Shown here in pieces: positions 11,940 to 23,366 of a stretch of DNA of 64,000 nucleotides (position 1 is the first letter of the stretch; each line of letters starts with the position of its first letter). A model generated the notes under the pieces. It did no database searches. It saw nothing but the letters and a program-made list of their open reading frames with translations, and was not told the DNA's origin. The position numbers and the translations under genes were made by a program. The stretch comes from Siphonodentalium dalli (taxonomy: Eukaryota > Mollusca > Scaphopoda > Gadilida > Siphonodentaliidae). Location: the NCBI GenBank assembly GCA_032622095.1, contig CP136066.1:103689319-103753318 (forward strand), written 5' to 3'.

Positions 11940-12400
11940 CCTTCCTGTGACCATGTTTTAATTGATCCTCATGGGGGAGGGGGCATATTATAATTAGTCC
12001 TCATTGGACCATATTTTAATTGACCCTCATGGGACTATATTGTATTTCGCCCCAGTGGGACCGTAGTTTAATCAACACTGATGACACCATATTTTAATTT
12101 GAATTAACCCTCATAACGGGACCATATATTTATTCTTTAATTAAGTCACGTTACCATATTTTAATTAACCTTAATGGGATCATATTTCAATTACCCCCCC
12201 CCCCAATGGGTCCAAGTTTTAATTAACCCTCATGGGACGATATTTTATTAACCCTCATTGGACGATATATTAATTAACCCTCATGGGACCATATTTTATT
12301 TAACCGTGATGTGACCATATTTTAATTAGCCCTCTCTGGATATTTTAATTTACCCTCATGGAACCATATATGTATTTTAATTAATCCTTATGAGAGGTCA
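11940..12400. repeat. Minisatellite, about 27-bp unit
   Basis: The core CCATATTTTAATTAACCCTC followed by ATGGGA is repeated roughly 15 times with point changes and small insertions, including a poly-C run near 12196-12205. Unit boundaries are clearest between 12210 and 12320. No coding potential. Confidence 0.85.
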
Positions 12401-12926
12401 TACCAGGAGTGCATTACCTGAGGCCATTCTTATATCAGCATTACACCCTCCTAGGGTGTATATTGGCAAGTATATCTGACCCTGTCGCAGGAGGTGGAGG
12501 ACTTTATGTGATTAAAACATACCCGGTATTTGCGTAATTTGATACTGAATGTGATTGGAAACGTGCTCGTACTATTTCAAATGAAATTAGAAAAAAATAT
12601 CACATATAATCAACTAATTAGGCGTTACCAATATACAGATTTTTTACAATCACCACATTAAAGTTGTTGTATTGTATATATGGCTAATAATATGATCTTG
12701 AGGGCGTTACCATTTCTGACTATGGTTTTCTTGTATTCTCCATTAGTTTGATAACACCAGTACACCATAAGTGATGAGGTTTTAACTATACTTGGTCAAA
12801 ACATTAATTTGCTGTAAATTGTGCAACGTGCTCCATGCGTCTTTGGTATCCGTTCCGAATAAATATTATGCATGCCATCACGCAATAAAATACATGTAGC
12901 TAGACATTCAATACATGTAACTTGAT

Positions 12927-14237
12927 ATGTCATGTTCACTTCTATTTATAAATTATTGTTTTATTATGAATTATATTGTTTTGGTAGCAGACTGCTTTTG
13001 CTTGTGCTTATGCAAATACATTGTATCGTATCATGATGAACATAAATTGCATATATGTAGTACGTATAGGACTAAATCATTAAGACAATTGCATTCGAAA
13101 ATGGGATTTCGTATCCACTCACTGAATTGTTCATCTCCCACCCAAGCCGATGATATGATGCTTCTCTCTCTATCCCGCCCAGGTCTTATTGGCTTATATG
13201 AATTATGCATTGAATACAGTAATAAATGGCGCTTCAGTTATAATTCATCGAAAACCGTCATAATGGTTTTCATTGAATCAAAACTAGAAGCCGATAAATG
13301 TGCAAGATCATGGCCATTTGGATCATCCTTTCTCGGAGAAGTTGACTCCTATACTCACCTGGGAATTCTGCTTTCCAAATCCTATTTCAATAACAAATTT
13401 GTCGATGCCATATGCACAAAATTAAGGGGGGCATATTTCTGCCTCTCCGGTGTTGGCTATACCCTGGTGGTATATCTCCCCAAAGGCTGTTCCTCGCTAG
13501 AATCGTGGATCGATCGTCGGAAACTCTCAATGCTTGGCGCTTTCTGTGGGCCAAATCACGAGAAAGCATCAAAACAGTTATTCCTACGACGTTTGTATGA
13601 TTTCATATCTGGTCTGTCAACGGATGAAACATCTTTTATACATAACATATGGCGCATTCTATGCAACTATAATATTGAACATCACCTTATTGAATATGCT
13701 AATTCCAATGAATTTCCATCGCCCGTGGTGTTGAAACGCTTGGTACGGACAGCTGTAAAGGAGTCAGATGAACTTGACTGGTATAATCGTATCTCCGGCG
13801 ACTCCTCTTTAACAGCATTCCGTACCATACACCCCACGCTACGAACGATCGGTATATGGAAACTATGCTCACAATTTCCGGAGGAAAAATTTGTATTCCT
13901 CTTGATCGGTCGCATAATCGCACATACAGCTTTCGGACAAAATGATACATGCAAACATTGTTTAGCGACCTACTCGTGTGTAGTACAACATATCTTGTTC
14001 GATTGCCCGTCGTTGCTACATTTTCGGAATGACATGTGGTACCACATCATTGACCATTATGGCATTGACTGTTTCCTCTACCTAGACCAAATACCCCGTT
14101 TGCAGCTACTGTCTGCCCTTCTGGGATCGCCACCTAGAGATCTCGCTCTACTCTCAGATAACCACTCTAATCTGTCTCGCTTGCTCGTTAGGACAACTGA
14201 ATTTATGTGGAAACGGTTTGATTTTGATAATGGTTAA
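12927..14237 (+). CDS. 5'-truncated LINE: RT C-terminal part and Cys/His domain
   Basis: An uninterrupted 436-codon frame. The first ~58 residues have no clear LINE match and may be flanking sequence or decayed RT. From residue ~59 it reads GFRIHSLNCSSPTQADDMM, the RT catalytic block (QADD at 13143-13154; most RTs have F/Y-ADD). Then come CIEYSNKWRFSYN and VDSYTHLGILLSK, standard blocks after the catalytic site. The text jumps from LPKGCSSLESW to IDRRKLSMLGAF, which looks like an in-frame internal deletion. The C-terminal third has CKHC...HILFDC, the Cys/His module of CR1-like and related LINE proteins. The N-terminal RT and endonuclease are missing, so it cannot be autonomous, yet the remaining frame has no stop. 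Clade not assigned. Confidence 0.75.
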   Translation: MSCSLLFINYCFIMNYIVLVADCFCLCLCKYIVSYHDEHKLHICSTYRTKSLRQLHSKMGFRIHSLNCSSPTQADDMMLLSLSRPGLIGLYELCIEYSNKWRFSYNSSKTVIMVFIESKLEADKCARSWPFGSSFLGEVDSYTHLGILLSKSYFNNKFVDAICTKLRGAYFCLSGVGYTLVVYLPKGCSSLESWIDRRKLSMLGAFCGPNHEKASKQLFLRRLYDFISGLSTDETSFIHNIWRILCNYNIEHHLIEYANSNEFPSPVVLKRLVRTAVKESDELDWYNRISGDSSLTAFRTIHPTLRTIGIWKLCSQFPEEKFVFLLIGRIIAHTAFGQNDTCKHCLATYSCVVQHILFDCPSLLHFRNDMWYHIIDHYGIDCFLYLDQIPRLQLLSALLGSPPRDLALLSDNHSNLSRLLVRTTEFMWKRFDFDNG

Positions 14238-14482
14238 CTAAAGTGATCAGCGCTCTTTCGGAGTAGAATAGCGTTAATTTTCTATTAATTCATATTACAG
14301 TTAGTTGGTAAATTATCTCTGTCACAGCATTGGCCAATTCAGTACCATGCATCCTTCCGCCAAATATGTATATATTTCAAATTACCCATATTTCCTACAT
14401 GCATACACTGTTTACAGTTTACGTACTATACACTTCACATAGCCTCACTAAGCTCACTTCAACGGACATCCATGAATCTTAG

Positions 14483-14564
14483 TATTCTCCCGGATGCATG
14501 ATCACACAAACCATACCCATGTGTATTCTCGCGGATGCATGATCACACAAGCCATACCCATGCA
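14483..14564. repeat. Two-copy tandem duplication, 41-bp unit
   Basis: The unit TATTCTCCCGGATGCATGAT...CCATACCCATG starts at 14483 and again at 14524 with very few differences, which suggests a recent duplication. Confidence 0.85.
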
Positions 14565-14581
14565 TGTGTAATTGTATGTGT

Positions 14582-14585
14582 ATAC

Positions 14586-14646
<61 letters not shown>

Positions 14647-15245
14647 TGTGTATATATATATGTATAGTCATGCCATATAACTTTCGCAATTATCCAAACT
14701 TTGGAGTTACCTCGCTTGCACTTCAGATAACCGTCTTAACAAAGCATAACCTTTCTTTAAACACAGCATAAAACGTCCCGCTTCAGCGAATTATTCCATA
14801 CCCTTTATTTCCTCATACAGCGATGTCCCATATATGCTTTGGTGTATATTTAATCAGATATACATGCACATATAAACGTGCATATATAGGTACCTGACCG
14901 TTACATATGTATTCATATATATGTGTGTGTGTTGGTGTGTGTATGTCTACGTGGATGCATGTATATGTGTATGTATATATGCATATATATGTAAATGAAC
15001 ATTTATATATATGTATATAACCATGCATATATTCACGAGTTCTGGCGCGGCTGTGTGCGTGCAATTGCGCTCTCGTGTGCATTTATATGTGTATACATGT
15101 ATATTTTCGTATATATATGTATATATGAGTATATATATATATGTATGTATATGTATGTATGTATGTATGTATGTATATGTGTGTATGTGTGTAAGGGTGT
15201 GCGTGTATGTGAGTGTGCGGATGTGTGATCGTGCCGGTGCTGGTG
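14582..15245. repeat. (TA)n and TA/TG-rich microsatellites
   Basis: A long (TA)n tract spans about 14588-14643. Between 14890 and 15245 there are runs of TATATG, TATG and TGTG. Open frames across this stretch on both strands are products of the low complexity (Tyr/Ile/His/Thr repeats) and are not genes. Confidence 0.9.
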
Positions 15246-15294
15246 AGGGTATGCATACTTATATGCACTCAAATATGTTCGTATTTGTCTCTTT

Positions 15295-15580
15295 GTCAGA
15301 TATCCAAGCTTTCCACTTTCCAACTGTTGTGCAACACCAAACTCATATCATCCCTATGGTTGGAGATGTTCCAACTGATAACCGAAAGTCGGCGAACGTA
15401 TGGAAATGCTCGACCGTTAGCATAAAATAACGAATTTCACTCTAAATATGCTGGCTGTGATATCAAACTATCGTGCCAATTTCAACATTCCCAGGAAATT
15501 TATAACTATTGAAAATATTGGTCAAAGTTTGGGCGAGGTGAGACACATCCCAGTCCCAACCCCACACCATGCCAACACGC
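15295..15580. repeat. Dispersed repeat related to 1-840
   Basis: CAAGCTTTCCACTTTCCAAC, then CCCTATGGTTGGAGATG and TTCCAACTGATA, parallels 608-680. AACTATTGAAAATAT followed by GGTGAGACACATCCC parallels 785-825. The similarity is patchy and the copy is old. Confidence 0.45.
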
Positions 15581-18500
15581 CCATGTGTGTATACATCGAA
15601 TAACAGACGACTGTGCACATCGTGTGTGCTTTGTTCTCCATAGTTACACAACAGTGGTACCGATAAATCGACGTTTTTTACGGATGCATTGCCAAATTAA
15701 CGTGACACTTTGCAGTGATATTTGACATACAGTATAAGGGAACTCAGTCTAAATAAAATTTCAATCACCTTACGGTCTAAGGACTATCGTGGTTAAAATT
15801 ATTTCCAACGGGAGAAATCGAACCAATGCGCAGCGAAAGATGCATTGATTGACCAATGAATAGCTTCCTGCAAATTCAATTAATAAACAAGCCACACCCG
15901 TGGTATTTGACTGCAATCTCGTGAAATTATCGAATAAACTACACGTTACTGTCGCGTATCTTAACTGACCAAACGTCGTATGTTCAAATTCAAAACTAAC
16001 GTACGTTTCTTAAGCTTCGTAACTGGGGAATGGTCAGACACAACAAGTTTACATAATAAAATCGTATTTGCAAAGATATTCAAAATTGGTTAAATTTAGT
16101 TAGTATTTTCTCCTAACCTCAGCTAACATAATTATGGATATTACGTCACGTGCCAAATAAGGGTCGTTACATCTTAGAGTAATCGTAGAGTAAATTGCCC
16201 GGCGCGTATATATACTTGATAAGAAACTGACGCAACATGACCACGGTACAGCTCAATACTAGTTATTTTTGCGTGCTTATCGCTATACATGTACATTCAT
16301 CATTGCATTGTTCTTTATTATACAGCATACAGCATCTGAATGCCGAAACTTGTATTATGCATGTATAGAGAAGCAAAGCTTGAAACGACGCGCCTTTTTA
16401 TTGCACGAAAATGTGTTAGAGGAAGGGTAACTAATCTTGCATCTTTACATGACCTCATTGCGCACGTGTGTTGATATATGTGTGCATAAATTTTCCCGAA
16501 TATTAATGAGCTTTAATAAAAAGGGGAGCTCCCTTCATCTCTGAAATCCGTTAGAATGCCAGTGTCGTCAGACGTAGATGAAAGTAATGAGATGGAGTCT
16601 GCATATTTATCAGACTGATTGGGAACTCTTTAGAAATACGCGATATATCGAAGTTTTTCATGGATAACATGATATTATCGTATTAATATCTAACATTTCC
16701 ATGATATTTGACAGCTTGTAACTCTTTATAAACACGCGATCTTGTATTTTCCCAGAATTCGCATCCGAATAACCATTATCTCTACTCCGTACTGGCTGTT
16801 AGCTTGGAAAAAACATTGCTCCGTACTATCCTTTCCATACAATTGCGCAGCTGCACGATAAAACTATACACGATTGCAGATGTGTGTATTCCTTCCACGC
16901 GTATTTAGTAAATGTTACAGCAATGTCAATCAGTTGAGGTAATTTGGTAAACAAAAATATTGCCTATGGTGCTCGTGAAACTGGAAATTTGACAAAACAC
17001 GCCGACGTCATGATCATAAAATAGTTAAAATAAAAGAAAACAGAACTACTAATTAGAAGTAAAATAACTTATTGTTTCTTCGAATTTATGCCTGGTCGAC
17101 AATGTAAGCGTCCCTCGCGGGCCAGGAACTTTTAATGAAAAATATAACGATTATACTCAGGTGACTGAATGCAATGTTGACACTTTTCTCCTCCGAACTG
17201 TGTTTATCCTCCAGACTGTTGGAAGTCGATTAAACTTGATTGATTGATTACAGGGTGTGAAATGTGTCGTTACAAGTTCGTCGCCGAATGAGGGTTTCCA
17301 TTGTTGGCTTATATTCAGAACGTTTCTTATATTTTGGGTCTTTGTTTTGTTTCATATCTTATTGAGCATCCCATATATATACATTTCAAACAAATTTGTT
17401 TATAACAGACTAATGTAGGATGAACGAATGGGTATTAGAGCACAAGTTATAGCAACTTATGTGGAGCTCCTCTCCCCAGGAAAAAGATGGCGGTACACAG
17501 AAGAAAATTTTAAATGCATAAATGTTGAACACAAAACAAACAAAAATTCTGACAAAACACACAAATACAATATAGAATGTTGGGTTTTGTGCGTATAGTT
17601 TGACAGGGGGTGATATGAAGACATCTATTCCTGGTTATGCAACTCCATCACACTAATTGCACCAGAATTTATAATTATTATTGATGCCTTGCTGTAACTT
17701 AATTATTGTGTGGATAAAACATCACAACATCTAAACGTATTGCTCGCACCTCTCCAGTCCGCTCAATCCTTTCAGAGGAAAGACCTTCATTTGGATAACA
17801 TTTTGTCATTCGGCTTGTTGCCATCAGGGGTACGTTTCGGCATGTATTTAAAGAAAAAATAAGCTAACTAATTTTGTATGATAAAACTGTATATTAGCGA
17901 ATAAGAAAAAAATGATCGGAGATGCGGACATTAAGTGGGCCTTTAAGAAGAATGTATGTTCACATCTCAACGAAACTCGACTGTTAATTAACGCCAAGCG
18001 TTAGGATGACTCAATGTGTCAGCGTCCGCAGTTCGTCTGATATATACCTATATATAGAATTGTTTTAGTGAATCGTGGTACGAACCTGGGTTAAGCCTAG
18101 GGGTATGACGGTGAAAAATCCAGTTAGAAATATCAAAATGTAGATCACTATACGAAATACCGGAAAACTAATAAAATCCTTCAACGTAGACATATCAAAC
18201 GCAGTGTGTTCCTTGGTGCGAAAACTGTATATGGTATCTATCTAAATTCGAGATAGTTCCAAGAAGAAATGTAGAATCTTTCTAAATCCGTGATACATAA
18301 AAAGATGATCGCTATGCATTTGGATAAGGCAAGAGTGTTGTTAGACTGTGTTTATTCTGTTCCCTCATCTATTCGCGCGTAACTGTGGTATGAATATGTT
18401 TGCGTAGGATTTCCGATCTTGCCTGGTGTTATTGACAGCGGTTAAGCTGGAAGGCGGGACCATAGGCCGACGAGAGGAACATCTAGATATGTTTATTCAG

Positions 18501-18640
18501 TCAGCGTAAAAAATGTTTAATGAATCTTTAATCGATGAGCCGATCTACAAGCCTGCAACTATTTGTCTCCAAGTCGCATTCTTGCACCAATACCATAGTT
18601 AAATGTATCAGTCCCACAGACATCACGGCCGGATTCGAGA
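15581..18640. other. Intergenic DNA, nothing recognised
   Basis: There is no domain-bearing open frame. A TATA-like AATAAAAAGG near 16514 is followed by a 21-codon open frame beginning MPVSSDVDESN at about 16557. It is too short to call and has no clear splice donor. Confidence 0.35.
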
Positions 18641-18649
18641 TGACAGGTT

Positions 18650-18772
18650 ACAGTCATTTCGTACCCTCGCAATTTCGTACCCTACCAACTCGTACCCGAT
18701 TTGGTCAACTCGTACCCTCTGGCCGTGAGTCATTTCGTACCCTGTGAGTCAACTTGTACCCTCCTTCAGAAA
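18650..18772. repeat. Short-interval CGTACCCT repeat cluster
   Basis: The octamer CGTACCCT or a close variant occurs about seven times, mostly as ATTTCGTACCCT or CAACTCGTACCCT, with TGAGTCA next to some copies. The same AGTCAACTCGTACCCTGAGT motif recurs in the satellite at 63.1-64 kb. Confidence 0.75.
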
Positions 18773-19184
18773 TGACAAGAAGAGCACCAGAACACTGGAT
18801 GATGCACTCTAAACGATGAACGAACGTTAACATAGCATCGTGTGTCATTCTGGTGGACTCCTGTGTCATTTCATGGAGGGTAAAATATGACATGCAAGGG
18901 CAGGAAGGTACTCACGAACAGAAGATGCGAGATGACCAAATCAGTTACGAGTTGGTAGTTACTCACCCCCCCCCCCTCATAAATAAATCAATATACATAC
19001 AATGAACCATAAGCTATGCAAGATTATCATATTGGCATTTACATTATGACACATACCTGAATCGTCTAATACTGGCGATGAATGGGGAAACAATGTCAAT
19101 GGTGAATTTGGAGCGGGAGAATCTGTTATCATGCATATATCATGTCGTATTACCATTAATCATTACAAATAGGGAGTCTCTGAG

Positions 19185-19672
19185 ACAGAAACTGAATGAC
19201 CAATATAAACATTTCAGTTCAAATACCATTTATAATCTCTTTCGAAATGATTATACAAAAGTTGTTTGACAATTTGAATTGGTTCTCAATTTTTTTTTAT
19301 ACACAATCTATACATTTAAACTAGTTGAATTTAACCTAATTTCTTTTTGAATTTAGACGAGGAAATTCAGTTGATAGTAAACCTATATGTACGTGTGCCA
19401 TATAGATATTATCATATCCTATCATATTAACAATTATCACACAACAAACATGAAATATTTGTGGGTACTAAATGACCAACATAAAACATTTATTCCGTTC
19501 ACAGACCATTTATAATGTTTTTTGCAAAGGTTGCCTGTATAGAAAAAAAATGTTTGACACTTTTAACTGGGTCTCAAGATTTTTTTTTACACACAATCTA
19601 TACATCGAAAATACTTTTAAAACTAATGTCTGCTTTATTTTAGACAAAAAGAGAAACTTCAGTTGATACTAA
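19185..19672. repeat. Tandem direct duplication, about 275-bp unit
   Basis: The block at 19195-19390 (AATGACCAATATAAACATTT ... ACACAATCTATACAT ... TTCAGTTGATAGTAAACCTA) is repeated at 19469-19676 with many substitutions. The small open frames inside it are not supported as genes. Confidence 0.7.
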
Positions 19673-19679
19673 ACCTACC

Positions 19680-20700
19680 GCATGGAGAGATGTGAATAGC
19701 ACGACAGTCCATAGAGTAATGGCAGAATTTTCTGGTATTTTTACCGCGAAATCACAAGTCACGCCTTAAACCACGCCCACTAACTTAGTCTGATTTCCAT
19801 TGGCCATTGTAACCCTTCGTCACATTAAGACAGGTGTCAGACCTCTCTTTGGATTCGTTTAACTGCACACCACCAAAGATGAGTCAACAAACTTTAATCT
19901 TCGACCCTGTTGTGTTCAAATAAATGTTATTTACATAAAAACAATGATTAAAAAGGAAATTAAAGGGGTTAAACTTATAATATGCGTTTATCGCTAGCTT
20001 TCGATAATTTACAAGATAATTATAGCAGAAAACGTCTACCGCCGACTTAGAATAAATAATAATGATAATAATAAGTGACTAGTTTATTCTCGTATTTTAT
20101 CAATTTGGAAAAATTTAGCTTTGTTAATTAATTTTTTTGTAACTGAGACAGACAGTCCAGAATAATTCCAAACAGTCAATGAATAAATTTTAATGATTAT
20201 TCATTTGCGTTCTCTCTTCCCATTTATAATAAGATGGGAAATAGTACCTGCAGTAGAGTATATTGAACCATAAAAGTTGTGTTTAAAAATATATTTCATC
20301 TATTTATTACTACATACAGATACATCACAATCACTATTTCAAAACAGCACGACCCGTTGGCTTTCTCATCATTCTGAGCATATACCTGGTAAGTGTTTAT
20401 TATGTATATTGCGTTCTTCAAAGCATATATGCTGCCGGTAATTCATCACAGGCATCGATTTGCACATGAACCCCGTGATTAAATCGAAACATATTCACAT
20501 TCATATAATATGAACGAACGTTAGCGACTTCATAGCAATTAATCAGTTGTTTGTTTTAACAAAATTAACAGTACTATCGTGACGGAAACGAGAACCGCTC
20601 TTTAAATTTGAACACTGAATAAGAATGGGTGTTTTTTCTTTGGTACATGTATATGCAATAATTATTTATTTGTTTAACTAAATACCTTTTGATGGATGGA
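19680..20700. other. Intergenic DNA
   Basis: Nothing coding is recognised. A short stretch at 19755-19815 has a CACGCCC box and an ATTGG (inverted CCAAT) motif ahead of a 15-codon open frame at 19878. This is weak promoter-like composition without a gene to attach it to. Confidence 0.3.
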
Positions 20701-20759
20701 ACCAGCTAAAAGCCAATGTGATTGACCCCCTCACATGGCTTCTGACGCATGCAGCTTAC

Positions 20760-21564
20760 TATAGACGAGCATTTTATTATTATTATTAATATTATTATTA
20801 TTAGGGGTTTTGGGGGGTGAGCCCAGGGAGGATTTGGAAGGGGCGTATCCCCTCCCCTACAACCCACTTATGAAATGATGCAACGATCATGTAATGGTTA
20901 AACATTAACATGAGGATGAAGGATGAAGGATGAAAAATGGTCTAGGCATATTTTAACGATTCTTTTTCTTTGCCTTTTTCTTCTTTCTTTCGTTAGATGT
21001 TGTTGAAGTTGTTGATAATGCCATTGCTCTCTCAGCTTCCGCACACGCTTCTTCAGTCTCTTTTCTTGACTTTTCTCTGATGTCATTAGCCCATTGGCGG
21101 ATTTCTTCAATGGAGGCGGCAGAGCTGGTGGTGGTGTTCTCCGTGTTGTTGTTGTCACTGGTGGAGATGGGGGACACCGGGATAAGATGAAACTCTGGTG
21201 TCCTTGGTGGCAAGCTGTCCAACTCCACGTTGAAGCTGGCGGCATTGGTGGTATCCTGCTCCCTTACTCCGCAAGCCTCGACGACGACAGCAGGGACCTC
21301 CGGCAGATCCACGGAGTCCCTGCCGGCTGGAACGATGTCGTCGGTCTCCGTGCAGGCCGGGTCGTCTGAGCGTCTCTCAGACAACTCCGCCTGCCGGCTG
21401 CGACACTGGACGGCTGGACGACGTGGGGAGGGGTGACCGGCAGATCAACGGTCACCCCCATCCTCTTCCACTTCGCCCGTCTGGCAGCGTCCTTTCTTCT
21501 TCTTCTTCTGGAAGGCGTCTTCTTTTTCGTTGGACCATTCGTCTTCTTCATTATAGACGAGCAT
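20760..21564 (-). mobile_element. Short single-ORF element, copy 1, 5'-truncated, 13-bp TSD
   Basis: The inserted segment 20773-21551 is flanked by the exact 13-mer TATAGACGAGCAT at 20760-20772 and 21552-21564. It lies on the minus strand. Its 3' end (left side) finishes with CTGGGCTCACCCCCCAAAAC followed by a TAA/AAT microsatellite directly against the duplication. Its 5' end is cut within the basic region of the ORF. A long target duplication, 5' truncation and a simple-sequence 3' tail are the marks of target-primed reverse transcription. The element codes for no RT or endonuclease. Confidence 0.85.
20953..21551 (-). pseudogene. Basic, Pro/Ser-rich protein of the short element (copy 1, broken)
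   Basis: The minus strand opens with KKTNGPTKKKTPSRRRRRKD and ARRAKWKRMGVTVDLPVTPP. After one frameshift near 21385-21400 it continues ELSERRSDD, RDSVDLPEVPAVV and ELDSLPPRTPEF, then an acidic/Gln-rich helical part and a lysine-rich end (ERKKKKAKKKNR) with a stop at 20953. It is closely related to the copy at 22130-22978. The N-terminal ~60 residues of the full protein are lost with the 5' truncation. No known domain is recognised; the basic ends suggest nucleic-acid binding. Confidence 0.75.
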
Positions 21565-21961
21565 AATTGTAACACGCAACATTTATATCATTGAAAACTC
21601 CCCACCCCTGTAATCATTTCACGATTCATCTGCAGCCTCTCACATTCTCTGCTTTCTCACCCTCTTGTCCCCCTCTCTATCTCTTTTTCTCTCTCTCTCC
21701 CTCTCTCTCTCTCTCTCCCCTCACTCTATACACCATGCTATCCCTAACACTATGCTCTTCTTTTTTTCCATCCTCAACTCAAATTCAGTAATATATCTCC
21801 ACTTCTTCAAAACCATCATTACTTCCCGTCTGATCTAAACCCCTCCCTCACTTATTGGGGAAGGGGCATGTCGCCAAAGAGGAGAGGACTTCATATAAGC
21901 CCTCTGGCTTGTTGTCTGATCCTCATTATAACAATTAACTCTTATATGTTGTATATTTATG
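21565..21961 (+). repeat. LINE-tail-like dispersed repeat, copy 1
   Basis: It shares with 23400-23745 the order CGCAAC...ATTGAAAACTCCCCA, CATTTCACGATTCATCTGC, a pyrimidine-rich tract ((CT)n at 21690-21718), ACTTATTGGGGAAGGGGCAT, GAGGAGAGGACTTCATATAA and GGCTTGTTGTCTGATCCTCA. The tail continues after the interruption by copy 2 of the short element as GTATTATGG...GGAAATAAAAATATGTTTAC (23120-23157). The resemblance to a LINE 3' untranslated region (structured G-rich hairpin, then AATAAA) is inference. Confidence 0.65.
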
Positions 21962-23119
21962 TCATTTGTGTATTCTCTGGCAGGGAGTGGAGCGAAACGG
22001 TCGTGATTGCTTCGACCTTATTAGTTCCTCTTTTGTCAGAGCGTTGAGCACGGGTGAGTCGTGTGGCCGCGCCTCCGGGTGCAGCTGCCCCCGTGCTTAA
22101 CGCCAGTGAGACGGTTTTGGATTAGGCTTATGGATTTAATCCCCGACGCCGTGTTGGCCGCAGTGCAAAGGAGTCGGGTATTGGACATTGCTAACTGGAG
22201 TCTCCAGTCTAGCAGGGGATACCTGACCCTTTGCATGGAGTTCCGGACTGAAGATGCTGGCATCCAGAGATCGCAAGCCCGGGACACCAACTCCAAGACT
22301 GCCTCCTGTCATCTGATTGGGAAGAAGAAGGGGCCGCCCAAGAAGAAGACGCCATCAAGGAGAAGAAGGGACGCCGCCAGACGGGCGAAATGGAAGAAGA
22401 AGGGGGTGACTGTTGATCTGCCAGTCACCCCTCCCCGTGTGGTTCAGCCGATGTCCAGCGTCACAGCCGGTAGGTCGGAGTTGTCTGAGAGACGCCCAGA
22501 CGACCCGACCTGCATGGAGACTGGCGACATCGTACCAGCTAGCAGGGACTCTGTGGATCTGCCGGAGGTCCCTGCTGTCGTCATCGAGACTTGCGGAGAA
22601 AGGGAGCAGGACACCACCCCTGCTGTTCCTGCCGCCAGCTTCGATGTGGAGTTGGACAGCTTGCCACCACGGACACCGGAGTACCAGCACATCCCGGTGT
22701 CCCCCAGCTCCATCGCCAGCAACAACAACAACATCAGCGCAGACACCACTCAGTCTGTAGAAGACTTCATCGCCGAAACCAATAGAGTTACGGAAGAGGG
22801 AATGAATGAGATCAAGAAGGCACAGCTACGACAACAGAAGTTAAACGAACAACACCTTAAAGAGCAAGAAGAAAAAATTCAACTCTTTCTACAACAACAT
22901 CAGAAGAAATCTCCTCCATCTCCACAGTCATCAACGGAGAAACCAAACCCTAAAAAGAAAAGAAAAAAGAAGAAATAAAATCAATCATAAAAATGCTTAC
23001 CTTTTTTTTTAACTCTAAATAAAGGCGTAAACATGAGGGATTAAGGGGGGGTTACCATTCGGTGCTTCCGACAATCCCGGGCTAGCCCCCCGAACCACTC
23101 TCTTCATCATTTGCGTATT
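21962..23119 (+). mobile_element. Short single-ORF element, copy 2, full length, 13-bp TSD
   Basis: The inserted segment 21975-23106 (1132 bp) is flanked by TCATTTGTGTATT (21962-21974) and TCATTTGCGTATT (23107-23119), a 13-bp duplication with one change. The host sequence is the LINE-tail-like repeat. From 5' to 3' it contains a ~155-bp leader, the conserved block TTTTGGATTAGGCTTA just before the start codon, the ORF, an A-rich stretch with AATAAA, and a terminal G/C hairpin CCCGGGCTAGCCCCCCGAA. No terminal inverted repeats are seen. Confidence 0.85.
22130..22978 (+). CDS. Basic, Pro/Ser-rich protein of the short element (copy 2, intact)
   Basis: This 282-residue frame starts at ATG 22130 (MDLIPDAVLAAVQ), chosen because copy 3 has an equivalent MDRIPSQV start a few bases after the same TTAGGCTTA block. 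Residues 1-60 look like a compact globular N-terminus. At about 66-90 is a basic segment, GPPKKKTPSRRRRDAARRAK, and W. Then come a Pro/Ser/Asp linker (VTVDLPVTPP, RDSVDLPEVPAVV, ELDSLPPRTPEY), a Gln/Glu/Lys-rich probable coiled coil (about 215-260), and a terminal lysine tail (KKKRKKKK). No RT, nuclease or transposase motif is present. The layout resembles a LINE ORF1-like or gag-like nucleic-acid-binding protein, but I do not recognise the family with certainty. Confidence 0.75.
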   Translation: MDLIPDAVLAAVQRSRVLDIANWSLQSSRGYLTLCMEFRTEDAGIQRSQARDTNSKTASCHLIGKKKGPPKKKTPSRRRRDAARRAKWKKKGVTVDLPVTPPRVVQPMSSVTAGRSELSERRPDDPTCMETGDIVPASRDSVDLPEVPAVVIETCGEREQDTTPAVPAASFDVELDSLPPRTPEYQHIPVSPSSIASNNNNISADTTQSVEDFIAETNRVTEEGMNEIKKAQLRQQKLNEQHLKEQEEKIQLFLQQHQKKSPPSPQSSTEKPNPKKKRKKKK

Positions 23120-23221
23120 ATGTGTATTATGGTTTGATTTGGAAATAAAAATATGTTTACACTAATAATTATAAATACGTTTGACCATTTTTCCGACAGC
23201 AAAAATTCAAAACGTATATTC

Positions 23222-23300
23222 TACTATTCTTTCTGTTTGTGGCGGTTTTTGACGGGTGAATATTTTAACAGCATACCCACCGCCAACGCCGCTAGTATCT
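23222..23300 (+). mobile_element. TTAA MITE, right-end fragment
   Basis: TTCTTTCTGTTTGTGGCGGT, then GACGGGTGAATATTTTAACA and CATACCCACCGCCAACGCC, ends at TTAA (23301-23304). This matches the right ends of the full copies at 32154-32661 and 58585-59079. The rest of the element is absent. Confidence 0.75.
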
Positions 23301-23366
23301 TTAATGTGTTCACATCAAGGATAGTGCGATATTCACAGTGAAAACCATTGGAATAGGAATTGGCCA

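Noticed and set aside
14535-15430. Several overlapping open frames on both strands (up to 139 residues)
   Set aside because: They translate (TA)n and TATG/TGTG microsatellites; composition is extreme and there is no domain.
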